Shown here one piece after another: positions 14,206-24,435 of a DNA stretch of 64,000 bases. The translations under genes and the position numbers were made by a program. How positions within the stretch are numbered: the first letter of the stretch is position 1; each line of letters starts with the position of its first letter. The stretch lies in contig JBFWOQ010000013.1 in NCBI GenBank assembly GCA_050250395.1, forward strand, positions 1-64,000, written 5' to 3'. Below the pieces are notes generated by a model, which ran no database searches, had not been told where the DNA came from, and saw nothing but the letters and a program-made list of their open reading frames with translations. This stretch comes from JAGPUQ01 sp050250395. GTDB taxonomy: Bacteria; Pseudomonadota; Gammaproteobacteria; Pseudomonadales; Porticoccaceae.

Positions 14206-15777
14206 TCAGAACTGGAACTGGATCTCCAGGATGGTCTCGTTGCGGCGGTCGCCGGGCCGTGACCAGAGGTCTCCGACCTGCCAGGGGCCGATCTCCTCGT
14301 CCCCCACCTGCCAATAGAAATACTGCTCGGCGGTGAACACCAGATGTTTGGAGAACAGGTATTCGATACCGAACTTGGTGTAGCCACCAGTCGAGCGGGG
14401 ATCGAAGACCACCACGAAATCCGGGTTCCAGAGACCGGCCGCCCCATAGGTGGTGGAGGCGGAGAAGCTCATCACGAACTCATCCTGGTCCAGGCGATCG
14501 TCGTTGACGCTGACGAACCGCCCGGGAATCACCTCGCCGTCGATGCGCGCCGGAACCACGGAGGACAGCCCGCGGAAGTGGCTGCTGTAGTCGAGATAGC
14601 GGCGCCAGAACAACTGGCCGGAGAGGAAAAAGGTGCGCAGGCTGTTGAGGGAGCGGATCCAGGTGGGCCGGTCGATGCCGACCATCACCACCGATTGGTG
14701 CACGGTATCGAACTGGTCCTGGTCGCCGTCGATGCTCAGGGGCGCGCCCGGTTCGATGGCCACCGGCACGCCCTTGGTGATGGCGCTTTCCAGGCGGATC
14801 ACCGACTGGGTGTACTTTTCTTCCGAATAGCTGGCGGTGGCGCCAATCATATGGGTGCGCGGATTCACCAGATCGACCGTCGCATTGAAGGTGTCGCCCT
14901 GAATGCCCGACAGATCCTGGCGGAATCGCGCGCCCGTCGCCCCGGAGTAGCCGTAGAAATAGTTGAAACTGAAATCGATGTCGTTCCAGATCCCCTTGTA
15001 GCGGATGCCGGCCTGTCCGCTGCTCAGGTCCCGATTCGGGCGCCCGTCGCGGATGGTGCGCTGCAGGTCATAGAGCTCGCCATCGAGGATCACACTGTTA
15101 GCCACTTCCGGCAGCCCGGCGTAGACCGACCAGGGATAGCGGGGATCGGTCTCCACGCGATTGGGCTGGACATCCCAGGGGATCCAGATGATCTCGACGA
15201 AGGATTCCTCGAAGGAGCCGATCTTGCCGATGTCGTAGATGCCGCGGGCCATCCACAGCGGGATGCGGATGTCCTCCCAGGATTCGCGCGACCAGTGCCA
15301 GCTCAGATCCAGGGGGTTGATGACGTCCAGGGCGCGGAAATTGTCGGCTTCCCCCCACACGACCTGTTGTTTGCCGAGCTTCAGGGTAAAGGGCGGAATC
15401 AGGATATCGACAAAGACCTCGCGCATCGCGGATTCGAAGTTGCCGCCGCTGAGGTCGTCGTACTTGTCGCGGAAGTCGTACACGGAGTCGTAGATGCCGC
15501 GGCCGATGAAGGTGAAGGTCGCCTCCGCGATGGGTCCGGCGTCGAAGCGCCCGAATGCCTGCCCATCGCGCAGAAAATAGTACTTGCCCTCCAATTGAGC
15601 GGTATTGCGCTGCATGATCATTTCGGCGTCGCTGGGGTTGGGCACGCGCCAGATGTTTTGCGCCCGGACATAGCCCTCCAGTTCCAGGTCGCTGCCGACG
15701 TTGACGATCCCCCAGGAAGCAGTCGGGGCCAGCAGGGCGGCGGCGAGCGCCGCGCGAATCGGGTTTCTCATTCTCAT
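14206..15777 (-). CDS. DUF1302 family protein, predicted outer membrane protein
   Basis: 523 residues. MRMRNPIRAALAAALLAPTA is a signal peptide, probably cut near SWG. The mature start IVNVGSDLELEGYVRAQNIW, then LKLGKQQVVWGEADNFRALD near 135 and VINPLDLSWHWSR near 155, are the DUF1302 landmarks. Many alternating aromatic strands and the terminal Phe (EILEIQFQF) suggest a beta-barrel. The family is regularly paired with DUF1329 in gene sets for hydrocarbon, steroid or solvent metabolism; a role in envelope passage of hydrophobic compounds is often proposed but not established. The ATG at 15777 is preferred to the GTG at 15789. It lies 178 bp after its DUF1329 partner on the same strand. Confidence 0.88.
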   Translation of the reverse strand: MRMRNPIRAALAAALLAPTASWGIVNVGSDLELEGYVRAQNIWRVPNPSDAEMIMQRNTAQLEGKYYFLRDGQAFGRFDAGPIAEATFTFIGRGIYDSVYDFRDKYDDLSGGNFESAMREVFVDILIPPFTLKLGKQQVVWGEADNFRALDVINPLDLSWHWSRESWEDIRIPLWMARGIYDIGKIGSFEESFVEIIWIPWDVQPNRVETDPRYPWSVYAGLPEVANSVILDGELYDLQRTIRDGRPNRDLSSGQAGIRYKGIWNDIDFSFNYFYGYSGATGARFRQDLSGIQGDTFNATVDLVNPRTHMIGATASYSEEKYTQSVIRLESAITKGVPVAIEPGAPLSIDGDQDQFDTVHQSVVMVGIDRPTWIRSLNSLRTFFLSGQLFWRRYLDYSSHFRGLSSVVPARIDGEVIPGRFVSVNDDRLDQDEFVMSFSASTTYGAAGLWNPDFVVVFDPRSTGGYTKFGIEYLFSKHLVFTAEQYFYWQVGDEEIGPWQVGDLWSRPGDRRNETILEIQFQF

Positions 15778-15900
15778 CGTCGTTCTCACTTCTTCTAATT
15801 AATTCTGAGAGTGTCCCTGACCGCCGGTGCGCGCGGGCCGCGAGCCAGACGCTACGCCTTTCCCGGCGCGAGCCGTGCAACGGGTTGTCGTGAGGCGTCC

Positions 15901-15945
15901 ACCGGGCCCCCCTCTGCCCCGTGGTCGGCGGGGCAGGGCCCGGGT
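15901..15945 (-). promoter_or_regulatory. Stable hairpin between the DUF1329 and DUF1302 genes
   Basis: CTGCCCCG (15914-15921), loop TGGTCGG, CGGGGCAG (15929-15936) forms a perfect 8-bp stem, extended on the outside by GC-rich arms (ACCGGGCCC and GGCCCGGGT). It begins 11 bp after the DUF1329 stop. It could end or attenuate transcription, or set different mRNA levels for the two genes. Confidence 0.5.
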
Positions 15946-15955
15946 CGGAGGCGGA

Positions 15956-17284
15956 TCAGCGTCTGCCGCCGATCATGTTGCGCAGTGAAAAAAATTGCTT
16001 GGCCCGCGCTTCCGAAAACTCCCGCTTGTTGGTGAAGCAGTGGGTCATGGTGGCGTGCGGTTTCTTGGCGTTGATGTCCGTTTCACCCAAATGCAGAAAC
16101 ACCTGGTGACCAAGGGTCCTGGAGAAATCCTGCTGCACATAAGGCGCCTGCTGGGGCTCCTCGTGGGCGTAACTCTCCGAATACTTGAGGAAGTGCTGCG
16201 CCATGCGCAGGAGGTTGTCGTCCTTGCGGTCGAAGCCGAACATCCAGAGTGTCCAATAGGTCTCGGCGTCGACAAACACGACGCGGTAGCTGTAGGGGTG
16301 ATCCTCGGGCCTGGGCTTGATCAGCACCACATGGCTGTCCCGCACTTCCCAGCGCGTCTTGTGCGGCACCCACAGGTGAGGCCCGCCGAATTCCGGGTTG
16401 TCCGGGACGTTGACGGTCGCCAGCACCTTGCGCTTGCCGAGGTACTCCCAGTCGTTCTCGTAGACCTTGCCGGCGAAGCCGTCGCCGTCCTCGCGGATCA
16501 TGTCCATGCCCATCAGCTCGCCGGTGCGCTCCGAGGACAGGGTCTTGCGCGGTTTGCGCTGGGCCGGCATGTACAGCCATCCGGCATCCTCGGCATGGTG
16601 ATCCACATAGGAGATGGTCATGTTCTTGGCGCCGGCCATGTCGCGGGGCGAGCGAAACTCCATGATCTTCTTGGCGCGCACCTCCTCGTATCCTGGGACC
16701 AGGCAGTGCTGTCCCCGGCCGTACTGGGCATTGACCGAGGTGTATTCCATCTGCCGGTCGAGCTTGCCGCCCTCGCTGCGCAGCCAGGTCACCATGGGCA
16801 TGTCGTAGTCGTTCGCACCCGGGCGCCAGAGCATGTTCCAGATCACCTTCTGGCCGGCCATGGGATCAGCCGGATCGATCTCGGGGAAGGGAAAGCCCCC
16901 GCCGGTGAAACCGGTCAAAGTGCCTGAAGCATCCAGGTGATAGCCGGGCACGACCGCGCTGCCCCAGCCCTTGGGCGGGGGGTAATGGCCAGTGGGTGCG
17001 ATCTCCATGTCCATGTCGGAGAAAAAGTAGTACTCCCAGGCAGTGCGCGGAATCAGCCGTTCTACCAGCGCGCGGTCGGTGATGGTCAGATGCTGCCCGG
17101 GCGACGGCAATGCCGGATCGGCCCGGTCGATCCACTCCCGCAGGGCCTGGTAGCTCATGTCGCCAGCGGCCAGCGCGGTGGCCGCCGATGTCGCCAGGCC
17201 CAGGGCCACGGCTACCATGGAACACAGCAGACGCACCGGCCGTCGGGTCGGAGCGCGTCCTCGATACGCGGTTGGGATGGTCAT
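15956..17284 (-). CDS. DUF1329 family protein, predicted periplasmic/outer-membrane-associated
   Basis: 442 residues. The N-terminus has basic residues, then RLLCSMVAVALGLATSAATA and a likely signal cut after ALA near residue 39. Landmarks of DUF1329 (LolA/LolB-like fold) are WEYYFFSDMDMEIAPTGHYP near 80, QKVIWNMLWRPGANDYDMPM near 140, RSPRDMAGAKNMTISYVDHH near 205 and YLGKRKVLATVNVPDNPEFG near 285. The protein probably handles lipid-like molecules in the periplasm together with the DUF1302 barrel. GAGG stands 9 bases before the ATG at 17284; an in-frame ATG at 17311 is less likely. It is the first gene of the pair. Confidence 0.87.
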   Translation of the reverse strand: MTIPTAYRGRAPTRRPVRLLCSMVAVALGLATSAATALAAGDMSYQALREWIDRADPALPSPGQHLTITDRALVERLIPRTAWEYYFFSDMDMEIAPTGHYPPPKGWGSAVVPGYHLDASGTLTGFTGGGFPFPEIDPADPMAGQKVIWNMLWRPGANDYDMPMVTWLRSEGGKLDRQMEYTSVNAQYGRGQHCLVPGYEEVRAKKIMEFRSPRDMAGAKNMTISYVDHHAEDAGWLYMPAQRKPRKTLSSERTGELMGMDMIREDGDGFAGKVYENDWEYLGKRKVLATVNVPDNPEFGGPHLWVPHKTRWEVRDSHVVLIKPRPEDHPYSYRVVFVDAETYWTLWMFGFDRKDDNLLRMAQHFLKYSESYAHEEPQQAPYVQQDFSRTLGHQVFLHLGETDINAKKPHATMTHCFTNKREFSEARAKQFFSLRNMIGGRR

Positions 17285-17834
17285 CTCGTTTACCTCGAAG
17301 CGATGCCGCAATCATGCATGGTCGAGCCTGCCGGCGGTGCCATCCAGGCCAGGGTGAAGCGGAACGTCCTTGGGCGGAACTCCAGACTGGCTGGCCGCAA
17401 CCATAACTGTTGGATGCAGTGGAAATGGCGTTGCGGTATATAAGCTATCTCGAATCAATGCTCCGCCGCAAGCGATTCAGATCAAAACTCCGTTTTTGTG
17501 CACCGTCATGGGGCAATGCGGTCACGCCGGAGCTAAGCCGAGAGCCTTCACGGGGCAGGGCTGCCGGACAGACATTCCCGGACAGACATTCAATGAAGGA
17601 TTCCGCTATCGATCGCAGCAGGCGTTCGTAACCCCGGCCATCTCCGCCCGGAACGCCCCGCCCGAGGGATCGATCACCACGAGGGGGCATCTCAGCGGGC
17701 GGCGATGTTGGGCATCCGCGCCAGTCGGGTCTCGTGTGCCGCGAGCGAGACCGGGGAGGACGCATCGATCGCGCCGGCGGTCATTGGTCCGCAGCGCGAG
17801 CCGGGACTCTGCGCTGCGGACCAGGGGGAGGGGA
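17285..17834. other. Intergenic region upstream of the DUF1329 gene
   Basis: 550 bp without a recognisable gene on either strand. It should contain the promoter of the DUF1329/DUF1302 unit; an A+T-rich patch on the minus strand (GCTTATATACC, near 17440) could be a -10 region, but no matching -35 box is clear. The distal end holds the hairpin that follows the nucleotidase-like gene. Confidence 0.5.
17786..17822 (-). terminator. Hairpin after the 5'-nucleotidase-like gene
   Basis: GGTCCGCAGCGC (17786-17797) and GCGCTGCGGACC (17811-17822) form a perfect 12-bp stem with a 13-base loop, 12 bp past the stop codon at 17835. No T-run follows on the minus strand. Confidence 0.6.
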
Positions 17835-19625
17835 TCAGGGAGCGACCGAGATGCGCCCTTCGAGCGCCGCGTCGAACGGTTGCGGTAGGCTTTCGATATG
17901 GGCGATCAGGGCGTCGAGATCGACCGGGCCGACCACCCGGTCGGTGCCCTCTTTGAGCACGCTGAAGTTGTCGCCGCCGCTGGCCATGAAGCTGTTCACG
18001 GTGAGGCTGTAGCTGGCGGCCGGGTTGAGGAGTACGCCGTTGACCCGGATGCTGGCCGGGTCGACCCGGTTGTCGGCGAAGCCGGCGCCGTTCTCCCGCC
18101 AGGTGTAGCTCAGCCCGGAGGGCTTCATGATCCGCGCGAACGGCTGGCCGGCCCACTGCTGGTCGAGCAGGGTGACGAGCTGGGCGCCGCTCAGGGTCAT
18201 GCGCACCAGGTCGTTGCCGAACGGCTGCACGCTGAACAGCTCGCCCCAGGTGACCTCGCCGGCATCGATATCGTCGCGGATGCCGCCGGGGTTCATGAGC
18301 GCGATCTCGGTGTCCATGGCGGCGCGTTGGGCGTCGGCGATCAGATTGCCCAGCGCCGACTCCCCGGCCGGGGTTGTGGCGCGGGTGATGTCCATGGCGG
18401 CGGTGCCGACCACTCGCTCGACCAGCGGCGCCACGGTCTCGGTTGCCTCGGCGACCAGCGCCGCTACTTCGGCGTCCGGGGTCAGGCCGGGGCCTTCATC
18501 GGCCCAGGTGGTGAGGATGCGCGCCGACTTGTAGACGATGTCGCGGCTGCGCGGATCCAGGGCCAGATCGATGTCGCAGTAGGCGGTGCTGGCCGAGAAG
18601 GCCTGGGTCACCAGGATCGGCGTGCCGTTGGCGTTTTCGACCAGGGCATTGGTGAAACCGTGGGCATGACCGGAGACCACCAGGTCCACCCCATCGTCCA
18701 GGCGTCGCACGATCTCGCCGATGGCGCCGTCGAGCACCACCGGGTCGGCCGGCGTCGGACCCGCCGAGCTCGGGCTCTGCCGGGTGCCCTGGTGGATGCT
18801 GACGATGATCGCCTCCACGCCCTGGCGGCGCAGGCGCCCGACCTCGGCGTTGATGGCGTCGGCCTCGTCGAGGAAGCTCAGCCCCGCGACCCCTGTGGGC
18901 GTGACGATGGTGGGCGTCTCCTTGAGCACGGCGCCGACGATGGCCACCGGCAGTCCGCGCACCCGCTTCACCACCGAGGGCGGCAGCAGCGGCTCGCCGG
19001 AGTCGGTCCAGACCACGTTGGCGCTCACCGTGGGGTAGCGGGCGCCGCGCCAGGGATCTTCCTGGAAGGGCCCGTCGCCGTGGTTGCCGCCCTCCAGCAG
19101 GCGCAGCAGCTCGGTGCTGCCCTCGTCGAACTCGTGGTTCCCCAGGGTGCCGGTCAGGTTGCACAGCGGGTGGAGCTTGAACCGGTAACTGCAATGACGG
19201 TTGGCGAGCAGGTTCAGAAAGCCGATCGAGGGCTCGTCCTGGAGCAGCGCGGAGACCGGCGGGCTCGCGCCCACATGGTCGCCGGCGTGGATCAACAGGG
19301 CGCCCTGCGGCGCCGCGGTGGCCGCCGCCTGCAGGTAGGAGGCCAGCACCGCGGCGCCGCCCACCGGGCGCCCGAACAGGGTGCGCGGACTGAGCTGGCC
19401 GTGGAAATCGTTGATGCCGAGCACCTTGAAATGTACCCAGGACTCCGGATTGGCGGTTGCGGGCCGCCGCCAGGTCACCGCCCGAGCGGCCGCGGCGCGC
19501 AGTTCGGCGCTGGCCTCCGCGTGGTGGTGGCCGGCATGGGCGTCGGACTGTGCCCCGACCGGGCCGCCGGCAAGGCAGCCGGCGACCAGCAGGGCGGCCG
19601 GGATGAGACTGCGGGGGACCAGCAT
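17835..19625 (-). CDS. 5'-nucleotidase/metallophosphoesterase lipoprotein
   Basis: 596 residues. The N-terminus MLVPRSLIPAALLVAGCLAG holds a lipobox (LVAGC, Cys17), so a lipid-anchored protein is predicted, followed by a His-rich stretch (HAGHHHAEA). Metallophosphatase motifs are complete: GINDFHGQL near 70, IHAGDHVGASP near 113, TLGNHEFDEGS near 157, IVSIHQG near 272 and VVSGHAHGF near 310. The C-terminal 5'-nucleotidase domain is shown by MNPGGIRDDIDAGEVTWGEL near 440 and SLTVNSFMASGGDNF near 545. It should hydrolyse nucleotides or related phosphoesters in the periplasm. GGAGG lies 6 bases before the ATG at 19625; longer in-frame extensions lack such a site. Confidence 0.9.
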   Translation of the reverse strand: MLVPRSLIPAALLVAGCLAGGPVGAQSDAHAGHHHAEASAELRAAAARAVTWRRPATANPESWVHFKVLGINDFHGQLSPRTLFGRPVGGAAVLASYLQAAATAAPQGALLIHAGDHVGASPPVSALLQDEPSIGFLNLLANRHCSYRFKLHPLCNLTGTLGNHEFDEGSTELLRLLEGGNHGDGPFQEDPWRGARYPTVSANVVWTDSGEPLLPPSVVKRVRGLPVAIVGAVLKETPTIVTPTGVAGLSFLDEADAINAEVGRLRRQGVEAIIVSIHQGTRQSPSSAGPTPADPVVLDGAIGEIVRRLDDGVDLVVSGHAHGFTNALVENANGTPILVTQAFSASTAYCDIDLALDPRSRDIVYKSARILTTWADEGPGLTPDAEVAALVAEATETVAPLVERVVGTAAMDITRATTPAGESALGNLIADAQRAAMDTEIALMNPGGIRDDIDAGEVTWGELFSVQPFGNDLVRMTLSGAQLVTLLDQQWAGQPFARIMKPSGLSYTWRENGAGFADNRVDPASIRVNGVLLNPAASYSLTVNSFMASGGDNFSVLKEGTDRVVGPVDLDALIAHIESLPQPFDAALEGRISVAP

Positions 19626-19691
19626 GACGAACCTCCAGTGCGTTCCATTGGTGTCCGGCAGTGTCGCGAGTGATTGTGCACAGGGTTTGAC

Positions 19692-19708
19692 GGCCCGGTG
19701 ACCGGGCC
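19692..19708. promoter_or_regulatory. Operator-like palindrome
   Basis: GGCCCGGT-G-ACCGGGCC is a perfect 8+1+8 dyad, 67 bp upstream of the nucleotidase start and within the divergent region. It could bind a dimeric regulator; no other copy was noticed in the window. Confidence 0.4.
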
Positions 19709-19940
19709 ATGACCGCGACGCGGGGTCGAGCCGCTGCGAGTCGCGGTGACCGGGGTGCGCGCGCCGGTTACGGAAGGAAGGCTTGCCTTTCACGGTCATG
19801 CTGGTAACCATGACGCCATGTCGAGAACGCGATCCAGGCGGGCCACCGTGCCACGGCCGCGATCCGCGCGGCGCGGGCGGAACCGGCAGCCGCGAGCGAC
19901 CCAAAAATATAAGCTTTTCATTTGCTTCAGACGATTTTTC

Positions 19941-19982
19941 AACCACCGCTATCCAACCACCACTGTCTAACCACCACTACGG
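19941..19982 (+). repeat. Three 14-bp direct repeats in the monooxygenase leader
   Basis: AACCACC begins at 19941, 19955 and 19969, giving three imperfect 14-bp units (AACCACCGCTATCC, AACCACCACTGTCT, AACCACCACTACGG). The last unit touches the GGAG ribosome binding site at 19981, 8 bases ahead of the ATG. Confidence 0.6.
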
Positions 19983-19992
19983 AGATACTTCG

Positions 19993-21807
<1,815 letters not shown>

Positions 21808-21982
21808 AGCAGCGGCCTGCGGGCCATCTCGTTCAGGGCAGCTGTTTTCGTTCAGGGTGAGTGCCGGGCGGCTCCCGGGTGGGAGTGTCGCCCGGCGGCC
21901 GGACCGGACGACGGATTGCGGTTGGTTTCGCGCGGGCGAGCTCCTATCATGCCGGGCAAATCCGTGTGCCCGAGGGCTGCCC

Positions 21983-22768
21983 GTGACGACCAAGACCCTG
22001 GAATTCTGCACCACCCGACTCGATGGCCCTGTGCTCACGGTCACCATCAACCGGCCCGAGGTGATGAACTCCCTGCATCCGCCGGCCAATTTCGAACTGG
22101 AGCAGGTGTTCGATGACTTCGCCGCCGATCCCGAGCAGTGGGTGGCGATTCTCACCGGCGCCGGCGACCGCGCCTTCAGCGCCGGCAACGATCTCAAGTA
22201 TCAGGCCGCGGGCGGCAAGCGCGGGAGCCCCCGTTCCGGCTTTGCCGGGCTCACTTCGCGCTTCGATCTCAACAAGCCGGTGATCGCCGCGGTCAACGGC
22301 GTCGCCATGGGCGGTGGCTTCGAGATTGCGCTGGCCTGCGATCTGATCGTGGCGGCGGAAACCGCGGTGTTCGCGCTGCCGGAGCCGCGTGTCGGTCTCG
22401 CCGCGCTGGCCGGCGGCGTGCATCGCCTGCCGCGCCAGATCGGGCTCAAGCGGGCGATGAGCATGATTCTCACCGGACGCCGGGTCGGCGCCGCCGAGGG
22501 CAGGGAGCTGGGTTTCGTGAACGAAGTGGTGCCGCCGGCGCAGCTCATGAATTCGGCGCAGCGCTGGGCTGACCTGATTCTGGAATGCGCGCCGTTGTCG
22601 ATCCGTGCCAGCAAGGACTCGGTGATGCGCGGGCTGGATCAGGCCGATCTGGGACAGGCGATGGCGCTGCAGCTCGACAGTGTCGCCGAGCTCTATCGCA
22701 GCCAGGATTTCATCGAGGGGCCGCGAGCCTTTGCCGAGAAGCGCCCGCCGCGCTGGCAGGGCAAGTGA
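21983..22768 (+). CDS. Enoyl-CoA hydratase/isomerase (crotonase) family protein
   Basis: 261 residues from a GTG at 21983 with GAGG about 7 bases upstream. VLTVTINRPEVMNSLHPPAN near 15 is the family start. GAGDRAFSAGNDLKYQAAGG near 60 gives the first oxyanion region and VNGVAMGGGFEIALACDLIV near 100 the second. ALPEPRVGLAALAGGVHRLP near 130 is where catalytic Glu residues usually lie, and the first (ALPEPRVGL) is kept. The terminal FAEKRPPRWQGK is typical of catabolic crotonases. It hydrates or isomerises enoyl-CoA esters. It lies 175 bp after the monooxygenase gene and 19 bp before the methyltransferase gene. A second crotonase is at 28412-29212. Confidence 0.9.
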   Translation: MTTKTLEFCTTRLDGPVLTVTINRPEVMNSLHPPANFELEQVFDDFAADPEQWVAILTGAGDRAFSAGNDLKYQAAGGKRGSPRSGFAGLTSRFDLNKPVIAAVNGVAMGGGFEIALACDLIVAAETAVFALPEPRVGLAALAGGVHRLPRQIGLKRAMSMILTGRRVGAAEGRELGFVNEVVPPAQLMNSAQRWADLILECAPLSIRASKDSVMRGLDQADLGQAMALQLDSVAELYRSQDFIEGPRAFAEKRPPRWQGK

Positions 22769-22787
22769 TGCCGTCGGAGGAGCAGAC

Positions 22788-23468
22788 ATGAAACACGTGG
22801 GAGAGTTCTGGCTGCCCGACGTCGATCTGCGGCGCTGGAGCAACTGGGGCAAGACCCGCCGCAAGACGCTGGAGCGCTACGGCACGGGCGCCGGACCCAA
22901 GGCCGCCGATATGGAAGCGGCCCTGGCCAACATCCCGAAGGGCGGTCTGGCCCTGGACGGTGGCGCCAACGTCGGCGCCTACACGCGCATCATGGCGCGG
23001 CACTTCGACCGGGTGATCGCGTTCGAGCCCGCGCCCGATACCTTCGCCTGCCTCGAACGCAATGTGCGGGAATGGGGGCTTGGCGAGCGGGTCGAGGTCC
23101 GTCCCGTGGCGCTCTCGGATCGCCGCGAACAGGTCGGGCTGAAGGGCCGGTTCGGGCATCGTTCGCTGTCGCGGCGGGTATCGGGTCCGGGCGCCATTCA
23201 GAGTCTGCCCATCGATGACCTGGAGCTGCCGGCGCTCGCGTTTCTGAAGCTGGATCTGGAGGGTTACGAGGTGCGCGCCCTGCGCGGCGCTCTGGCGACG
23301 CTCCAACGCTGCCGGCCCCATGTGTTGTTCGAAGACAAACCCCACAAGTCGGAACTCTACGGTGAGGCGCGGGAAGCGCACGATATTCTGCTATCCTTGG
23401 GCGCGCGGTTGATCGCCCGGATCGGCAAGAACGGCAATGACTGGCTCTATGGCTTTGCCGTCGATTGA
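22788..23468 (+). CDS. FkbM family SAM-dependent methyltransferase
   Basis: 226 residues. GLALDGGANVGAYTRIMARH near 51 is the SAM-binding motif I (GANxG), followed by VIAFEPAPDTFACLERNVRE (motif II with the acidic residue binding ribose). LPIDDLELPALAFLKLDLEG near 140, then YEVRALRGAL, is the FkbM signature (KLDxEGxE). The family O-methylates sugars and natural products. GGAGGAGCAGAC precedes the ATG. It probably shares a transcript with the crotonase. No glycosyltransferase is nearby, so the acceptor is unknown. Confidence 0.88.
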   Translation: MKHVGEFWLPDVDLRRWSNWGKTRRKTLERYGTGAGPKAADMEAALANIPKGGLALDGGANVGAYTRIMARHFDRVIAFEPAPDTFACLERNVREWGLGERVEVRPVALSDRREQVGLKGRFGHRSLSRRVSGPGAIQSLPIDDLELPALAFLKLDLEGYEVRALRGALATLQRCRPHVLFEDKPHKSELYGEAREAHDILLSLGARLIARIGKNGNDWLYGFAVD

Positions 23469-23506
23469 CAGTTTTTCAGCAGGCCGTCAGGACGTGTGAA
23501 GCAGCC

Positions 23507-23523
23507 TGCGGCGCAGCGCCGCA
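23507..23523 (+). terminator. Hairpin after the methyltransferase gene
   Basis: TGCGGCG-CAG-CGCCGCA, a perfect 7-bp stem with a three-base loop, 38 bp past the stop at 23468 and before the tRNA gene. No T-run follows. Confidence 0.4.
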
Positions 23524-23625
23524 AGCTGGTCCGTTCGCACGGTAAGGTTTCGCAATACGCAAGGTTCAGCAATACAAAAGTTCAAAAGTTCCGTAATACA
23601 CCCGCATCATCGCGGGCAGCACTTC

Positions 23626-23702
23626 GCCTCTGTAGCTCAGTTGGATAGAGTAACCGGCTTCGAACCGGTTGGTCGGGAGTTCGAGTCTCTCCAGGGGCGC
23701 CA
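23626..23702 (+). tRNA. tRNA-Arg, anticodon UCG
   Basis: The cloverleaf is complete over 77 bases including encoded CCA: acceptor GCCTCTG/CAGGGGC (23626-23632 and 23692-23698), D-arm GCTC-AGTTGGATA-GAGT, anticodon arm ACCGG-CTTCGAA-CCGGT and T-arm GGGAG-TTCGAGT-CTCTC, discriminator G, then CCA at 23700-23702. The seven-base loop CTTCGAA puts TCG at positions 34-36, so the codon read is CGA (Arg). Many bacteria read CGA only with the inosine (ACG) tRNA-Arg, so a UCG version is notable. Confidence 0.93.
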
Positions 23703-23804
23703 TTTTCCGGCACCGATTTTTTTGGCACGGACTTGGTGCGAGCGGAAATCTTCCGGGCTGAAGTCCGCTTCCGCGGTGATCTTATCGTTGGTCACCTTTC
23801 GCAC

Positions 23805-24389
23805 TCACTCCGCGCGCAGTCCGTGCCGCTCCCGGTTGTCATTGCGTTCGCGCGCGCTCTTGCGAAACAGCACATAGGTCGCACCCACGCCGCCGTCGCG
23901 ACGCTGCGCGCTGTGGAACGCCAGCACCTCGTCCAGTTCCCGCAGCCAGTGGTTCACGCAGCTCTTGAGCAGGGCAGGCGGATTGCGTCCTTCGCCACGA
24001 CCGTGGCTGATGAGTCCACAGCGGAGGTCATGGGTCATGGCATCGCGGGTGAACTGAAACACCGCCAGCCGCGCCTGTTCCACCGTCAACCCATGCAGGT
24101 CGAGGCGCGAATCGATGGCGTAGTGGCCTTGCCGCAGATTCTTGAAGACGCCGTTCTGGACGCCGTCGCGCTTCCACGCCAGCACGTCCCAGGGTTGGAC
24201 AAGCACCACCTGCTCGGCGCGCGCCAGATAGTTGCCGTCGCGGACCCGTTCCTGCGCCGCTGCCTGGCGGCGGATGTCCAGCCCCGGCGAGCGCACATTG
24301 AGCTTGGGGCCGATCACGCGCGCGGCCTGACGCAGTGGCTCCACCGCGCCGATCAGTTCGTCAAACCCCGGTTGGTCATTGTCCGTCAT
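23805..24389 (-). CDS. Smr domain protein
   Basis: 194 residues. The N-terminal part (DDQPGF-like DNDQPGFDELIGAVEPLRQA) is a linker region seen in the proteobacterial SmrA/SmrB group. The Smr domain spans about 105-190 with SRLDLHGLTVEQARLAVFQF, CGLISHGRGEGRNPPALLKS and HWLRELDEVLAFHSAQRRDG: both hallmark motifs, LDLHG and HGRG, are present. Related proteins act as nucleases; SmrB in E. coli cleaves mRNA at collided ribosomes. The ATG at 24389 is the best family-matching start, without a strong ribosome binding site. The gene lies 46 bp downstream of the GGDEF/EAL gene and may share its transcript. Confidence 0.87.
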   Translation of the reverse strand: MTDNDQPGFDELIGAVEPLRQAARVIGPKLNVRSPGLDIRRQAAAQERVRDGNYLARAEQVVLVQPWDVLAWKRDGVQNGVFKNLRQGHYAIDSRLDLHGLTVEQARLAVFQFTRDAMTHDLRCGLISHGRGEGRNPPALLKSCVNHWLRELDEVLAFHSAQRRDGGVGATYVLFRKSARERNDNRERHGLRAE

Positions 24390-24435
24390 GGCTGCCAGCA
24401 TAGGTGGGTAGCGCGCCGCGGCGCAATCTGGCGCA

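Larger units (their letters stand above)
19626..19992. other. Divergent intergenic region between nucleotidase and monooxygenase genes
   Basis: 367 bp without a gene. It must hold both divergent promoters; I see no confident -35/-10 pair. It does contain the palindrome at 19692-19708 and the 14-bp direct repeats at 19941-19982, listed separately. Confidence 0.5.

Noticed and set aside
14043..14336. A 97-codon plus-strand frame after the second MITE
   Set aside because: Its first part is the intron-like RNA segment and its last part is antisense to the DUF1302 gene; it is not a believable protein.
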